Assembly: GCA_947445115.1 (NCBI GenBank)
Contig: CANFCG010000005.1
Location: forward strand, 1 to 64,000
DNA: 64,000 bases
Origin: Comamonadaceae bacterium
Lineage (GTDB): Bacteria; Pseudomonadota; Gammaproteobacteria; Burkholderiales; Burkholderiaceae_C
Direction: 5' to 3'
In this document: positions 38,639 through 48,889 of the stretch, one piece after another
Layout of the letters: each line of letters starts with the position of its first letter
Position numbering within the stretch: the first letter of the stretch is position 1
Made by a program: the position numbers and the translations under genes
The notes under the pieces: model-generated
Seen by the model: the letters and a program-made list of their open reading frames with translations, nothing else
What the model was told of the DNA's origin: nothing
Databases searched by the model: none

Positions 38639-39625
38639 ATGAACGAACTCATCCTTTATCAAACCGAAGACGGTCTCACTCGTGTTCAGCTTAAAGCGCA
38701 GGATGATAGTGTGTGGTTGTCGCAGTTAGAAATTGCCGAACTATTTGCTACGAGCGTGCCAAACTGCAATATTCACATCCGAAATATCCTTAAAGAAGGT
38801 GAATTGAGCAAAGATTCAGTTATTAAAGATTCCTTAATAACTGCCGCAGATGGTAAAAACTATCGAACCAAACTTTATCGTTTGGAGATGATCCTAGCCG
38901 TTGGCTACCGCGTCAAAGGTCATCGCGGCACGCAGTTTCGCCAATGGGCTACTTCGCGCCTCGGTGAATATCTCGTCAAAGGTTTCACCATGGACGATGA
39001 GCGGCTTAAAAACCCGCCAGGCAAAGGCCAGCTTGATTACTTCGACGAACTGCTGGCGCGTATTCGCGACATCCGCAGCTCCGAGCGACGCTTCTACCTC
39101 AAAGTACTCGACATCTATGCCACCAGCGTGGACTACTCACCCAATACCGAACTCACCCAAGCATTTTTTGCGACGGTGCAAAACAAAATGCACTGGGCGA
39201 CACACGGTCATACCGCTGCCGAAATCATCCATCAACGCGCCAATGCCTCGCAGCCCCTGATGGGCTTGCAAACCACAAGCGCGAGTGGCGTGGTACGCAA
39301 AGAAGATGCATCAGTTGCTAAAAATTATTTAAGCGAAGATGAGCTCAATGTGCTCAACCGCATCGTCAACCTCTACATCGAATATGCCGAGCTGCAAGCG
39401 CTAGGGCGTAAGCCTATGCGGATGCAGGACTGGATTAGCAAGCTAGATGAATTCCTAAAAAGCACAGGCCGCCAATTGCTAGATCATGCAGGAAAAATTT
39501 CAACTGAAACTGCCAAAATTAAAGCCGAAGCGGAATACGAAAATTACCGTCAACAGCAAGATATTTTGCCTCGCGCTGTGGATGTGGATTTTGAGCGTGT
39601 GACGAAATTACTTAAGAAAAAATAA
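38639..39625 (+). CDS. RhuM-family protein
   Basis: 328-residue protein of the virulence-RhuM family (first noted in Salmonella pathogenicity island 3; biochemical role unclear). The N-terminal block VWLSQLEIAELFATSVPNCN followed by IHIRNILKEGEL resembles a DNA-binding helix-turn-helix region; then KLYRLEMILAVGYRVKGHRGTQFRQWA and GHTAAEIIHQRANAS are family blocks. The C-terminal third is helical and Lys/Glu-rich. The ATG chosen removes a long in-frame opening that runs antisense through dinB. It is a single gene between dinB and a hydroxyacid dehydrogenase gene, and such genes usually travel with restriction or defence islands. No partner gene is seen. Confidence 0.85.
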   Translation: MNELILYQTEDGLTRVQLKAQDDSVWLSQLEIAELFATSVPNCNIHIRNILKEGELSKDSVIKDSLITAADGKNYRTKLYRLEMILAVGYRVKGHRGTQFRQWATSRLGEYLVKGFTMDDERLKNPPGKGQLDYFDELLARIRDIRSSERRFYLKVLDIYATSVDYSPNTELTQAFFATVQNKMHWATHGHTAAEIIHQRANASQPLMGLQTTSASGVVRKEDASVAKNYLSEDELNVLNRIVNLYIEYAELQALGRKPMRMQDWISKLDEFLKSTGRQLLDHAGKISTETAKIKAEAEYENYRQQQDILPRAVDVDFERVTKLLKKK

Positions 39626-39645
39626 AGAACAACATTTATACCGCC

Positions 39646-40830
39646 TCAAAACGTCCCAGCCTGCAAAATCCCCGTCGTCACGTTATCTAGCTTCGTCACG
39701 CCGCACAGCGCTGCTGTCGTTTCCAGTTCTTTTTGAATAATGGTGAGTGCCTTGGTCACGCCTGCTTCGCCATAGGCGCCTAGTCCATGCACCATGGCGC
39801 GGCCGATGTACACGCCTTTTGCACCTAGCGCCAAGGCTTTGAGCACGTCTTGCCCGCTCCTGATGCCGCCGTCCATGTGGACCTCTATCCCAGCGGCTGT
39901 GCCACCAGCTTCGTTGACCGCTTGCACAACAGCGGGCAGGGCGGCGATGGATGAGATCGCGCCATCTAGTTGCCGTCCGCCGTGGTTGGAGACGGTGAGC
40001 GCATCAGCGCCCGATTGCACCGCTAGGCGCGCATCGTCTGGGTCTTGAATGCCCTTCAAAATTAGCTTGCCGCCCCAGTAGTTTTTGACCCACTGCACGT
40101 CTTCCCAATTGAGGCGCGGGTCGAACTGGCTGGCCGTCCAACTAGAGAGCGAACTCATGTCGTCCACGCCTGTGACGTGCCCAACGATGTTGCCAAAACC
40201 GTGATGGCGCGTGCCCAGCATTCCCATACACCACGTGGGTTTGGTCATCATGTTGGCGATGTTTCTGATGGTTAGTTTGGGCGGCGCGGTCATGCTGTTT
40301 TTAATGTCTTTGTGGCGTTGCCCCAGCACTTGCAAATCTAGCGTGAGCACCAGCGCCGAGCAGCCCGCCGCTTTGGCTCTGTCCATGAGGCGTTCCATAA
40401 ATTTGCGGTCGCGCATCATGTAGAGCTGAAACCAAAACGGGTGCCCATCTGTGCCCTTGGCCACGTCTTCAATCGAGCAAATGCTCATGGTGGACAGCGT
40501 AAATGGAATGCCAAACGCCTTGGCAGCGCGTGCGGCTTTGATTTCACCGTCCGCGTTTTGCATGCCCGTGAGGCCCACTGGGGCGATAGCGACAGGCATG
40601 GCCACGGGCACTCCGAGCATCACGCTTGCCGTGGTGCGGCCTTCCATATTGATCGCCACGCGCTGGCGAAATTTCATCGTTTTGAAGTCGTCACTGTTGG
40701 CGCGGTAAGTGCTCTCGGTGTACGAGCCCGAATCGGCGTAGTCGTAAAACATACGCGGCGTGCGCGCTTGGTGCACCACGCGCAGGTCTTCGATGCAGGT
40801 GATTTTGGATAAGGGTGGGATGCAGAGCAT
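39646..40830 (-). CDS. lldD: FMN-dependent alpha-hydroxy-acid dehydrogenase (L-lactate dehydrogenase-like)
   Basis: 394-residue TIM-barrel flavoprotein. The active-site base is the His in VSNHGGRQLDG; FMN-phosphate binding is in VHMDGGIRSGQDVLKALALGAKGVYIGR. The N-terminal RTPRMFYDYADSGSYTESTYRAN and substrate-side PVAIAPVGLTGMQ are typical. It oxidises an L-2-hydroxy acid, most likely L-lactate, passing electrons to the respiratory chain. Sequence alone does not separate lactate from mandelate or glycolate relatives. Convergent with the RhuM-like gene. Confidence 0.88.
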   Translation of the reverse strand: MLCIPPLSKITCIEDLRVVHQARTPRMFYDYADSGSYTESTYRANSDDFKTMKFRQRVAINMEGRTTASVMLGVPVAMPVAIAPVGLTGMQNADGEIKAARAAKAFGIPFTLSTMSICSIEDVAKGTDGHPFWFQLYMMRDRKFMERLMDRAKAAGCSALVLTLDLQVLGQRHKDIKNSMTAPPKLTIRNIANMMTKPTWCMGMLGTRHHGFGNIVGHVTGVDDMSSLSSWTASQFDPRLNWEDVQWVKNYWGGKLILKGIQDPDDARLAVQSGADALTVSNHGGRQLDGAISSIAALPAVVQAVNEAGGTAAGIEVHMDGGIRSGQDVLKALALGAKGVYIGRAMVHGLGAYGEAGVTKALTIIQKELETTAALCGVTKLDNVTTGILQAGTF

Positions 40831-40856
40831 GGGACTAGCTTTCTAAATGTTTTGAC

Positions 40857-42269
40857 TTAAATTTTGAGACGCTCTTTGTGCCGTGCAATTTGCATCCGCA
40901 CTTGCGCTGGCGCTGTGCCGCCCAGTGTGGAACGAGCTTCTAGCGAACCGCGCAGGCTTAAGCAATCAAACACATCTGCTTCGATATGGGCGTTGAATGT
41001 CTTTAAGGTTTCAAGCGACAACGCACTTAAATCCACACCCTGTGCAATGGCGTATTTCACTGCTTTGGCAACCGTTTCGTGTGCATCACGGAAAGGCAAA
41101 CCCTTTTTGGTCATGTAGTCAGCAAGGTCGGTCGCCGTGGCGTAGCCCTTGAGCGCGGCGCGTTCCATGGCTTCGGGTTTGATGGTGACGGAAGCCATCA
41201 TCTCACTGAAGATGCGGAGCGTCTCTTTGATTGTGTCTACCGTATCAAACAGCGGCTCTTTGTCTTCTTGGTTGTCTTTGTTGTAGGCGAGGGGCTGCCC
41301 CTTCATCAGAGTGATCAGTCCCATTAAGTGCCCTACCACGCGCCCTGTTTTGCCGCGTGCAAGTTCTGGCACGTCGGGGTTTTTCTTTTGCGGCATGATG
41401 GAGCTGCCCGTGGTGAACGCATCGCCAATTTGAATAAAGCCAAAGTTTTGGCTCATCCAAATGATGAGTTCTTCCGACAAGCGGCTGGTGTGAATCATCA
41501 CCAGTGATGCGGCTGCTGCAAACTCAATCGCAAAATCGCGGTCGCTCACGGCATCCAAGCTGTTTTGGCAGACTTGCGGCGCTCCGCGCTCGTCCACCAT
41601 GCCAAGTGTTTTAGCGACACGTTCGCGGTCTAGCGGATAGCTAGTGCCTGCCAGCGCAGCGCTGCCCAGCGGCAGGCGATTGACGCGCTTGCGCACGTCT
41701 TGCATGCGCTCGGCATCGCGGGCAAACATCTCGACATACGCCAGCATGTGATGACCAAAGCTAACGGGTTGGGCGACTTGCAAATGCGTGAAGCCGGGCA
41801 GGATGGTGTCCGTATTTTTTTCGGCAATTAAGACCAGTGTGGCTTGCAGTGCGGCTAGCAAGTCCACGATGAGGTCAATCTCGGAGCGCAACCACAGGCG
41901 CACGTCGGTCGCCACTTGGTCGTTGCGCGAGCGGCCTGTGTGCAGGCGCTTACCAGCGTCGCCTACCAGCGTTGTCAGCCGCGCTTCGATGTTGAGGTGC
42001 ACGTCTTCTAAATCTAACTTCCACTCGAATGCGCCCGATTCAATATCGACTTTGATTTGCGCCATCCCGCGCTCAATCGAGGCGAGGTCGTCTTTGCTAA
42101 TAATTTTTTGCGCGGCCAGCATCTCGGCATGCGCCAGCGAGCCCGCTATGTCGGCTTGCCACAGGCGTTTGTCAAAAAACACGCTGGATGTGTAGCGCTT
42201 GACGAGGTCGCTCATAGGCTCGGAGAACAGCGCCGACCACGCTTGTGATTTTGTGTCTAATTGGTTCAT
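40857..42269 (-). CDS. argH: Argininosuccinate lyase
   Basis: 470-residue fumarase/aspartase-superfamily enzyme that splits argininosuccinate into arginine and fumarate. Signature [12 protein letters not shown] is intact; the catalytic-base region [16 protein letters not shown] and [16 protein letters not shown] are present. Length is normal. Only 19 bases separate its ATG from that of divergent hemC. Confidence 0.98.
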   Translation of the reverse strand: MNQLDTKSQAWSALFSEPMSDLVKRYTSSVFFDKRLWQADIAGSLAHAEMLAAQKIISKDDLASIERGMAQIKVDIESGAFEWKLDLEDVHLNIEARLTTLVGDAGKRLHTGRSRNDQVATDVRLWLRSEIDLIVDLLAALQATLVLIAEKNTDTILPGFTHLQVAQPVSFGHHMLAYVEMFARDAERMQDVRKRVNRLPLGSAALAGTSYPLDRERVAKTLGMVDERGAPQVCQNSLDAVSDRDFAIEFAAAASLVMIHTSRLSEELIIWMSQNFGFIQIGDAFTTGSSIMPQKKNPDVPELARGKTGRVVGHLMGLITLMKGQPLAYNKDNQEDKEPLFDTVDTIKETLRIFSEMMASVTIKPEAMERAALKGYATATDLADYMTKKGLPFRDAHETVAKAVKYAIAQGVDLSALSLETLKTFNAHIEADVFDCLSLRGSLEARSTLGGTAPAQVRMQIARHKERLKI

Positions 42270-42288
42270 ACCGTTATTATCCCTGCCT

Positions 42289-43191
42289 ATGAATCAGCCC
42301 TCTCTTTCGACAAAAATCACCATTGCCACCCGCGAATCGCGCCTTGCGCTGTGGCAAGCCAACCATATCAAAAGCCTTTTGGAAGCCAAGGGCTGCACGG
42401 TCACGCTGCTCGGCATGACGACGCTGGGCGATCAAATTTTGGACAAAACGCTCTCTAAGGTTGGCGGCAAAGGCTTGTTTGTGAAAGAGCTAGAGACTGC
42501 GCTGATGGATGGCCGCGCCGATCTTGCTGTGCATTCGCTGAAAGACGTGCCCATGGAGCTGCCCGAAGGCTTTGCCTTAGCGGCAGTGCTGGAGCGCGAA
42601 GATCCGCGCGATGCGTTTGTCTCCAATCATTTTGCAAGTCTGGCTGAATTGTCGCAAGGCGCCGTGGTGGGTACATCCAGCCTGCGCCGTGCCGTGCTGA
42701 TTAAGGCTTTGCGGCCCGATTTGCAAATTGAGCCGCTACGTGGCAATTTAGATACGCGTCTTGGTAAGTTGGATGCTGGCAACTACGCCGCCATCGTTTT
42801 AGCTGCCGCAGGACTGAAACGCCTTGGCCTTGCAAACCGTATCCGCGCTGTTTTTGAAACCGAGCACATGCTGCCCGCTGCTGCGCAAGGCGCGCTGGGC
42901 TTAGAGATTCGCGCGGATCGAAGCGACCTCTTGGCGCTCCTCGCCCCCATGATTCATCAGCCCACGATGCTGGCAGCTTATGCCGAACGCGCTGTGAGCC
43001 GTGCCATGGGCGGTAGTTGCTCGATGCCGCTGGCGGCTCATGCCACATTGATAGGCGATGAAATGTATCTTCGCGCCGCGTTTGGCGATGAAATGACGGG
43101 TGTGATCAAACGGGCTGAAGGACGAGCCAACGTGCGGACGATTGACGAGGCTGAGCACTTAGGTAAATCCATCGCCGCGCAATTGCAATGA
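42289..43191 (+). CDS. hemC: Porphobilinogen deaminase (hydroxymethylbilane synthase)
   Basis: 300-residue enzyme that joins four porphobilinogens for haem synthesis. Family marks: [37 protein letters not shown], the catalytic Asp in [10 protein letters not shown], and the cofactor-binding cysteine in [13 protein letters not shown]. The start follows family length; a longer in-frame opening runs back into argH. hemD overlaps its stop as ATGA. Confidence 0.97.
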   Translation: MNQPSLSTKITIATRESRLALWQANHIKSLLEAKGCTVTLLGMTTLGDQILDKTLSKVGGKGLFVKELETALMDGRADLAVHSLKDVPMELPEGFALAAVLEREDPRDAFVSNHFASLAELSQGAVVGTSSLRRAVLIKALRPDLQIEPLRGNLDTRLGKLDAGNYAAIVLAAAGLKRLGLANRIRAVFETEHMLPAAAQGALGLEIRADRSDLLALLAPMIHQPTMLAAYAERAVSRAMGGSCSMPLAAHATLIGDEMYLRAAFGDEMTGVIKRAEGRANVRTIDEAEHLGKSIAAQLQ

Positions 43192-43961
43192 CAACAAAAT
43201 CCATGCGCATCATCGTCACCCGCCCCGAGCCCGAATGCTCCCGCTGGGTGGATGCGATGCAAGCGGAGGGCTTATCTGCCGTGGCTTTGCCGTTGATTGA
43301 GATTGCCAGCATTCCGTTTGTGTTTGATGCAAAGCAAAGCTATGACGCGTTTGTGTTTGTCAGCCGCAGCGCTGTCGAAGGTTTTTTTAAAGTCGTCAAA
43401 AATGAGGTCCTGCAGGCCAAGCGCTGCTTGGTCTCTGGGCTAGGCACCCGTGCAGCCCTTATCCAGCATGGCTTGCAGGAGGGGTTTATTGATGCGCCCG
43501 ATAGCCACTCGAATCAGTTTGATTCAGAAGCGCTTTGGCAGGTAGCAGGCAAGCGGGACTGGCAAGGCAAGCATGTGCTGGTGGTGCGCGGCGCAAATAA
43601 CTTGGGTGAGCAAGAAGGGCGTCCATGGTTAGCCGATCAGCTCACAACAGCTGGGGCGGTGGTGGATTTTGTGGCGACTTACGAGCGCCGCTTGCCTAAC
43701 TTAACAGACGCGCAAAGAGCCTTGCTGCAAGCCACGCCAGATAAGGCTTCCACGAGTGCGAAACAAGATATTTGGCTGTTTAGCAGCAGTCAATCGATTG
43801 AGCATCTCAAGCTTTTAGTGCCCTCGCGTGATTGGAAGACTAGCCGTGCCATTGCCACGCACGAGCGCATTTTTATCTCGGCTATGGGCGCCGGGTTTGG
43901 CAGTGTCACCATCACCCGCCCTGTGTTGGCAGATGTGATCAATGTCTTGCATAAAACTTAG
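43188..43961 (+). CDS. hemD: Uroporphyrinogen-III synthase
   Basis: 257 residues; closes and inverts ring D of hydroxymethylbilane. The family diverges strongly, but [59 protein letters not shown] and [13 protein letters not shown] follow its order. The overlapped position after hemC supports the call. A second ATG five codons in is also possible. Confidence 0.92.
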   Translation: MTTKSMRIIVTRPEPECSRWVDAMQAEGLSAVALPLIEIASIPFVFDAKQSYDAFVFVSRSAVEGFFKVVKNEVLQAKRCLVSGLGTRAALIQHGLQEGFIDAPDSHSNQFDSEALWQVAGKRDWQGKHVLVVRGANNLGEQEGRPWLADQLTTAGAVVDFVATYERRLPNLTDAQRALLQATPDKASTSAKQDIWLFSSSQSIEHLKLLVPSRDWKTSRAIATHERIFISAMGAGFGSVTITRPVLADVINVLHKT

Positions 43962-44085
43962 CTACGTTTGCACATCCCAATGGCTCGCCAGCGTTGCACA
44001 ACATCACAGGACTCCAAAGCGTCTGAAACCACTACAATTTGCCATGCTCTTCCCCTCGTGGGTCGATAACCTCTACAGGATGCCG

Positions 44086-46818
44086 ATGAATTACCGAATG
44101 CTTAGAAAATTTGACCTGACGATGGCCCTTAAGGGCGTGGTATCACTTTTTTTAGCACTCATGGTGGTGGCTTGTGGGGGGGCGAAGGATAGCAGTGCGA
44201 CCAATACGCCGGCATTAACGCTGAGCCTGGTGGATGCTTCAGGTGTTGCTGTAAGCACGATGGTGGCAGGGACCAGTTACACCCTTATTGCAACGGCGAC
44301 GCAAACGGGCGGTGCGGCTGTCAATGAAATTGTGACCTTTTCCGCTGGATCTCTTGGAACTTTGAGCCCTTCATCGGGTACAGCTTTGACCAATAGTGCG
44401 GGGGTTGCCAGCATGGTTTTTGTGCCGAGCACAGCGGGCGCTTCAACCGCCAGCGCAACCGCAACGGTTAACAAAATTACAACGACGGCTGCCACGTCAA
44501 CCACAGCTGCAACCAGTACGACTACCCGTGTCACGGTCACCAACTCATTGAACTACGGTGTCACAACCCTTAGCGTAGGCAGCAGCGCGGCCTCTCTTTC
44601 TTTAAGCTTGGTGGATAGCGGCAATAATGTCGTCAACAGCATGACGCTGGGCACCAACTATCGCCTAGTGGCAACAGCAACTGACACAACGGGTTTGGCG
44701 TCCAATGCGATTGTGACTTTTGTCCCCTCTAGCGCAGCAAGTTTGATTCCTTCGGCTGGCACGGCGCTGACCAATGGCAGCGGCGTGGCGCAAATTGTGT
44801 TGGTGCCCGGGACCGCGGGTGCATCAACCGCCTCCGCTAGCTTTACGGCGACAACTGGCACGGTGACCAGGGCAGTCAACTTCAACATCATCCCCACGCC
44901 GACGACGACCCTTGGCACACTGACGCCAACCAGCAGTAGTGTGACCTCAGGCGGCACGACCACGCTATCGATCAACACTTTAGTCAATCAAGCGCTCACG
45001 GCGGGCGTCTCGGTTTTGTTTAGCACCACTTGCGGACAAATCACTTCGACGAACCCCGCGACTTCTAACTCTTCTGGCGTGGCAACAGCCACCTATAGCG
45101 CGACGACGGCGGGTGGACTGCTTTGCAGCGGCGCAGTGACGGTGCAGGCCACGGCGGGTGGTTCTACGGCTTATGCCAATCTCGTAGTGGCGTCACCCGT
45201 GATTACGCTGACTAGCTTTGCGGCCTCGCCTTCAAGTATTGCCTCGGCGGCTAACTCGGCCATCAGCCTAACGGTTTTGAGTAATGGCATTGTTCCGACT
45301 TCCTCTGTCAGCGTGGCACTCTCGGCAACGTGTGGGCAAGTGTCTCCCACGATTGCCACGACGAATGGCAGCGGCGTGATTAATGCGACCTATAGCTCGG
45401 TAAAAGTGGATGGCACCTTGTGCTCAGGCACTGACACCGTGGCAGCCACAACGACAGGGGCAACCGCTAGTACCACGATTTCAGTAGCCGCGCCCACCAC
45501 GGGCTCGATTAGCTTTGTCTCTGCCTCGCCTGCGCAAATGTTTTTGAGCAGCTCTGGTGCCGTTGCAACATCCACACTGTCGTTTAAATCTTTGTTCTCT
45601 AATGGCGCTGTGGCGCCCTCGACAAGCGTTACGTTTACGTTAACGGGCAATCCTGGCGGCGTGACCTTTGGTACTTCTGGCAATACGTCTGCGTATACCG
45701 TGACGTCTGATGCCTTGGGCGTGGCAACAGTTTTGGTCTATGCGGGAAATGTACCAGGAGCGGTCACGATTACGGCGCAATGGGCCACTAACACGGCGAT
45801 TACAACAACCTCCAATGGTTTAACCGTGGCGTCTGGTCCTGCGCAGGAAAAAACCATTACCTTGACGGCGTCTAAAACAAACATGGATGCTTGGTTGTGG
45901 GATGGCGATACGACCACAATCACGGCGCGTGTGGCTGATGCTAATGGCAATCCTGTGCCTGATGGCACGGTGATTAATTTTGTCAGCTCGGGTGGGCAGA
46001 TCAATCGGTCTTGTTCAACATCTACAGCTAATAGTGGCGGATTGAATGCTTCAGGTTTTTCGCAGTGCTCTGTTGTTTTGATGGGACAAAACCCAAGACC
46101 GGCTAATGGTCGTGTCGCAGTATTGGCTTATCTTGAAGGCGTAAAAAACTACACGGATGCCAACGGTAATGGAACCTTTGATGCGGGTGATACTTTGATT
46201 GACCTAGGTGATGCATTCCGTGACGATAACGAAAATGGTGTTTACGACGCGGGTGAATTTCTTATTTCCAAAGGCGGAACGATTGCTTGTTTGAACGCAG
46301 CCTCGATAGTTGCAGTTTCTTCAACCGGCTACGGCGGCACTCAGCCAACACGTAACTCGTACACGGATCCCATCACGCATATCACAACCAATTACTGCAC
46401 AGGCGCACTGGCTGGCGTCGTTCGTAGGCAAATCCCCATTTTCTTTTCGTCTTACAACGCCATTGGCACAGCCATAACCGTGAGTCCATTTAATACGCCA
46501 GCGGTTGCACCTTTTAGGTTTTATATTAATGGGACGGGGACCACGGGCAATTTGCTGCCGCTTCCATTTGGCACCTCAGTTTCGGCAGCGATTACGAGCC
46601 CATCTACGGGCTGTACAGCCTCTGGCTTGACGCCAACAACGGTGTCCAATACTCCCTACACAGGCGTGAGTGCAACCGAAAACATTGCTCAGAGCTACCC
46701 TTTTACGGTCTATTTGACAGGTTCACCCACCGTTAATTGCTCGGGTGCCACGTTACAGATTAGCTATACGACGACGGTGTCTGGCGCTTCTAACTTCCTG
46801 TCGTTCACCGTCCCCTAA
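44086..46818 (+). CDS. Large lipoprotein with tandem bacterial Ig-like repeats
   Basis: About 910 residues. The signal peptide ends in a lipobox (LALMVVAC, Cys30), so it is a lipid-anchored envelope protein. Two Ig-like (Big-1-type) repeats of about 110 residues begin TLSLVDASG and SLSLVDSGN, each with GTALTN and TAGASTAS. Two further repeats each hold one Cys pair (CGQ about 315 and 415; LCSG about 345 and 445), likely disulfides. After another Big domain come two calcium-loop-like motifs, DANGNGTFDAGD and DDNENGVYDAGE (about 690-724), then a Cys-containing C-terminal domain. Ser, Thr, Ala and Gly dominate. ATG 44086 is chosen since AGGA precedes it; other ATGs lie at 44080 and 44098. Adhesion or surface display is an inference; a partner is unknown. 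Confidence 0.8.
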   Translation: MNYRMLRKFDLTMALKGVVSLFLALMVVACGGAKDSSATNTPALTLSLVDASGVAVSTMVAGTSYTLIATATQTGGAAVNEIVTFSAGSLGTLSPSSGTALTNSAGVASMVFVPSTAGASTASATATVNKITTTAATSTTAATSTTTRVTVTNSLNYGVTTLSVGSSAASLSLSLVDSGNNVVNSMTLGTNYRLVATATDTTGLASNAIVTFVPSSAASLIPSAGTALTNGSGVAQIVLVPGTAGASTASASFTATTGTVTRAVNFNIIPTPTTTLGTLTPTSSSVTSGGTTTLSINTLVNQALTAGVSVLFSTTCGQITSTNPATSNSSGVATATYSATTAGGLLCSGAVTVQATAGGSTAYANLVVASPVITLTSFAASPSSIASAANSAISLTVLSNGIVPTSSVSVALSATCGQVSPTIATTNGSGVINATYSSVKVDGTLCSGTDTVAATTTGATASTTISVAAPTTGSISFVSASPAQMFLSSSGAVATSTLSFKSLFSNGAVAPSTSVTFTLTGNPGGVTFGTSGNTSAYTVTSDALGVATVLVYAGNVPGAVTITAQWATNTAITTTSNGLTVASGPAQEKTITLTASKTNMDAWLWDGDTTTITARVADANGNPVPDGTVINFVSSGGQINRSCSTSTANSGGLNASGFSQCSVVLMGQNPRPANGRVAVLAYLEGVKNYTDANGNGTFDAGDTLIDLGDAFRDDNENGVYDAGEFLISKGGTIACLNAASIVAVSSTGYGGTQPTRNSYTDPITHITTNYCTGALAGVVRRQIPIFFSSYNAIGTAITVSPFNTPAVAPFRFYINGTGTTGNLLPLPFGTSVSAAITSPSTGCTASGLTPTTVSNTPYTGVSATENIAQSYPFTVYLTGSPTVNCSGATLQISYTTTVSGASNFLSFTVP

Positions 46819-46855
46819 TGCGACAATCAGCTCTTTGAAAATGTAGGAGTTCGTT

Positions 46856-47575
46856 GTGGCAGGTCATTCCAAGTGGGCAAATATCCAGCACCGTAAAGGG
46901 CGGCAAGACGAAAAGCGACAAAAGATTTGGACGCGGGTGGTGCGTGAAATCATGGTGGCTGCTCGCACGGGCGGGGGCGACCCCTCTGCCAATCCGCGCC
47001 TTCGGTTGGCCATGGAAAAAGCTAAAGCTTCCAACATGCCGATTGATACCGTCAAGCGCAATATTGACAAAGCCACGGGCAATTTAGAAGGCGTGCAATA
47101 CACCGAGGTTCGTTACGAAGGTTATGGCATTGGCGGTGCAGCGATTATGGTGGACACCATGACCGACAACAAGGTGCGCACAGTGGCCGAGGTGCGTCAT
47201 GCGTTCTCTAAACACGGTGGCAACATGGGCACCGAGGGTTCGGTGGCGTTTCAGTTTAAACATGTGGGACAAATGATTTTTGCGCCAGGCACGAATGAAG
47301 ACGCATTGATGAACGTTGCTTTAGAGGCGGGCGCAGAAGACGTGATTACCGGTGATGACGGCGCGATTGAGGTGTTGACCGCGCCGTTGGAGTTTGAAGC
47401 GGTGAAAGCCGCTTTAGAAGCCAAGGGCTTTGTGCCTGAGATGGCCGAGGTGACCATGCGTGCGGACAACGCGATTGAGATGTCTGAGTCGGACGCGACC
47501 AAGATGCAAAAGCTACTCGATGTGCTGGAAGATTTGGATGATGTACAAGATGTGTTTCACAATGCCGTGCTTTAA
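46856..47575 (+). CDS. yebC: YebC/PmpR-family DNA-binding protein
   Basis: 239-residue protein starting at GTG ([14 protein letters not shown]), with TAGGAG upstream. The family acts as a transcription regulator or, in recent work on relatives, as a translation factor easing proline-rich stalling. Family blocks: [60 protein letters not shown]. Length is standard. Its neighbour purD follows after 17 bases. Confidence 0.95.
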   Translation: MAGHSKWANIQHRKGRQDEKRQKIWTRVVREIMVAARTGGGDPSANPRLRLAMEKAKASNMPIDTVKRNIDKATGNLEGVQYTEVRYEGYGIGGAAIMVDTMTDNKVRTVAEVRHAFSKHGGNMGTEGSVAFQFKHVGQMIFAPGTNEDALMNVALEAGAEDVITGDDGAIEVLTAPLEFEAVKAALEAKGFVPEMAEVTMRADNAIEMSESDATKMQKLLDVLEDLDDVQDVFHNAVL

Positions 47576-47592
47576 ATAAAAATTAAAAATAA

Positions 47593-48882
47593 ATGAATAT
47601 TCTTGTAATTGGCGGCGGCGGCCGCGAACATGCTCTGGCTTGGAAATTGGCCGCATCGCCGCGTGTGCAAATGGTGTATTTGGCGCCAGGCAACGGTGGC
47701 TCGGCAATGGATGGCAGGCTGCAAAACCTGCCGATCACCGATATCCACGAGCTGGCTGATTGGGCGCTTGCTAACAAAATTGGCCTGACGGTGGTGGGCC
47801 CTGAAGCCCCGCTGGCTGCGGGCGTGGTTGATTTATTTAGAAGCAAAGGCCTGCGCATTTTTGGGCCAACGCAGGCCGCAGCGCAGCTAGAGTCATCGAA
47901 GGCGTTTAGTAAAGCGTTTATGCTGCGACATGGTATTCCAACAGCCCACTACGACGTGTTTACAGATGCGACCCTCGCGGCTGCTCATGCCTATGTTGAC
48001 AAGCATGGCGCCCCGATTGTGGTGAAGGCAGATGGCTTGGCGGCTGGTAAAGGCGTGGTCGTGGCGATGACGCTTACCGAAGCACACGATGCCGTGGAGG
48101 CCATGATAGGCGTGGGCTGCGCCGTGGGCAGTCGTATCGTAATTGAAGAATTTTTGGCAGGCGAAGAGGCCAGTTTTATTGTGCTGTGCGACGGCAAAAA
48201 CGTGACAGCATTGGCGACATCGCAAGACCACAAACGTATTGGTGACGGCGACACAGGTCCGAACACGGGCGGCATGGGCGCGTATTCGCCCGCGCCAGTT
48301 GTGACGCCCGATGTTCACGCACGGGCTTTGCGCGAAGTGATCGTGCCAACCATCAAAGGCATGGCCAAAGACGGCATCGTGTACACAGGATTTTTGTACG
48401 CGGGTTTGATGATTGGCAAGGATGCCGAAGGTAAGACCTCCATCAAAACGCTGGAGTTCAATTGCCGCTTGGGTGACCCGGAAACGCAGCCGATTTTGAT
48501 GCGTCTGAAATCTGATTTGGTCGGCGTGTTGCTTGCCGCAACCGATGAACGGCTGAATACGATTGATTTAGAGTGGGACAGACGCACTGCGTTGGGTGTG
48601 GTGATTGCCGCGCATGGCTACCCAGCAATGCCGCGAACGGGTGACGTAATTAGTGGTATTCCAACGCTGGCACCAGACTCTGAAGTTCAAGTGTTTCATG
48701 CAGGCAGCCTGCAAAACGCGGCAGGCGAGCTTGTTAGTTCTGGCGGACGCATCTTGTGCGTGACGGCGCTCGCGCAAACGGTCAAGGCGGCTCAGATGCA
48801 CGCGTACGATGTCGTTGATCAAATCAACATTGAGGGCTCTCAACACCGCACGGACATTGGCTTTCGGGCAGTCATCGGCTGA
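47593..48882 (+). CDS. purD: Phosphoribosylamine--glycine ligase
   Basis: 429-residue ATP-grasp enzyme for the second step of purine synthesis. N-terminal MNILVIGGGGREHALAWKLA, ATP-grasp core KADGLAAGKGVVVAM, GPNTGGMGAYSPAPVV and FNCRLGDPETQ. Length normal. Confidence 0.98.
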   Translation: MNILVIGGGGREHALAWKLAASPRVQMVYLAPGNGGSAMDGRLQNLPITDIHELADWALANKIGLTVVGPEAPLAAGVVDLFRSKGLRIFGPTQAAAQLESSKAFSKAFMLRHGIPTAHYDVFTDATLAAAHAYVDKHGAPIVVKADGLAAGKGVVVAMTLTEAHDAVEAMIGVGCAVGSRIVIEEFLAGEEASFIVLCDGKNVTALATSQDHKRIGDGDTGPNTGGMGAYSPAPVVTPDVHARALREVIVPTIKGMAKDGIVYTGFLYAGLMIGKDAEGKTSIKTLEFNCRLGDPETQPILMRLKSDLVGVLLAATDERLNTIDLEWDRRTALGVVIAAHGYPAMPRTGDVISGIPTLAPDSEVQVFHAGSLQNAAGELVSSGGRILCVTALAQTVKAAQMHAYDVVDQINIEGSQHRTDIGFRAVIG

Positions 48883-48889
48883 AAGCCTT

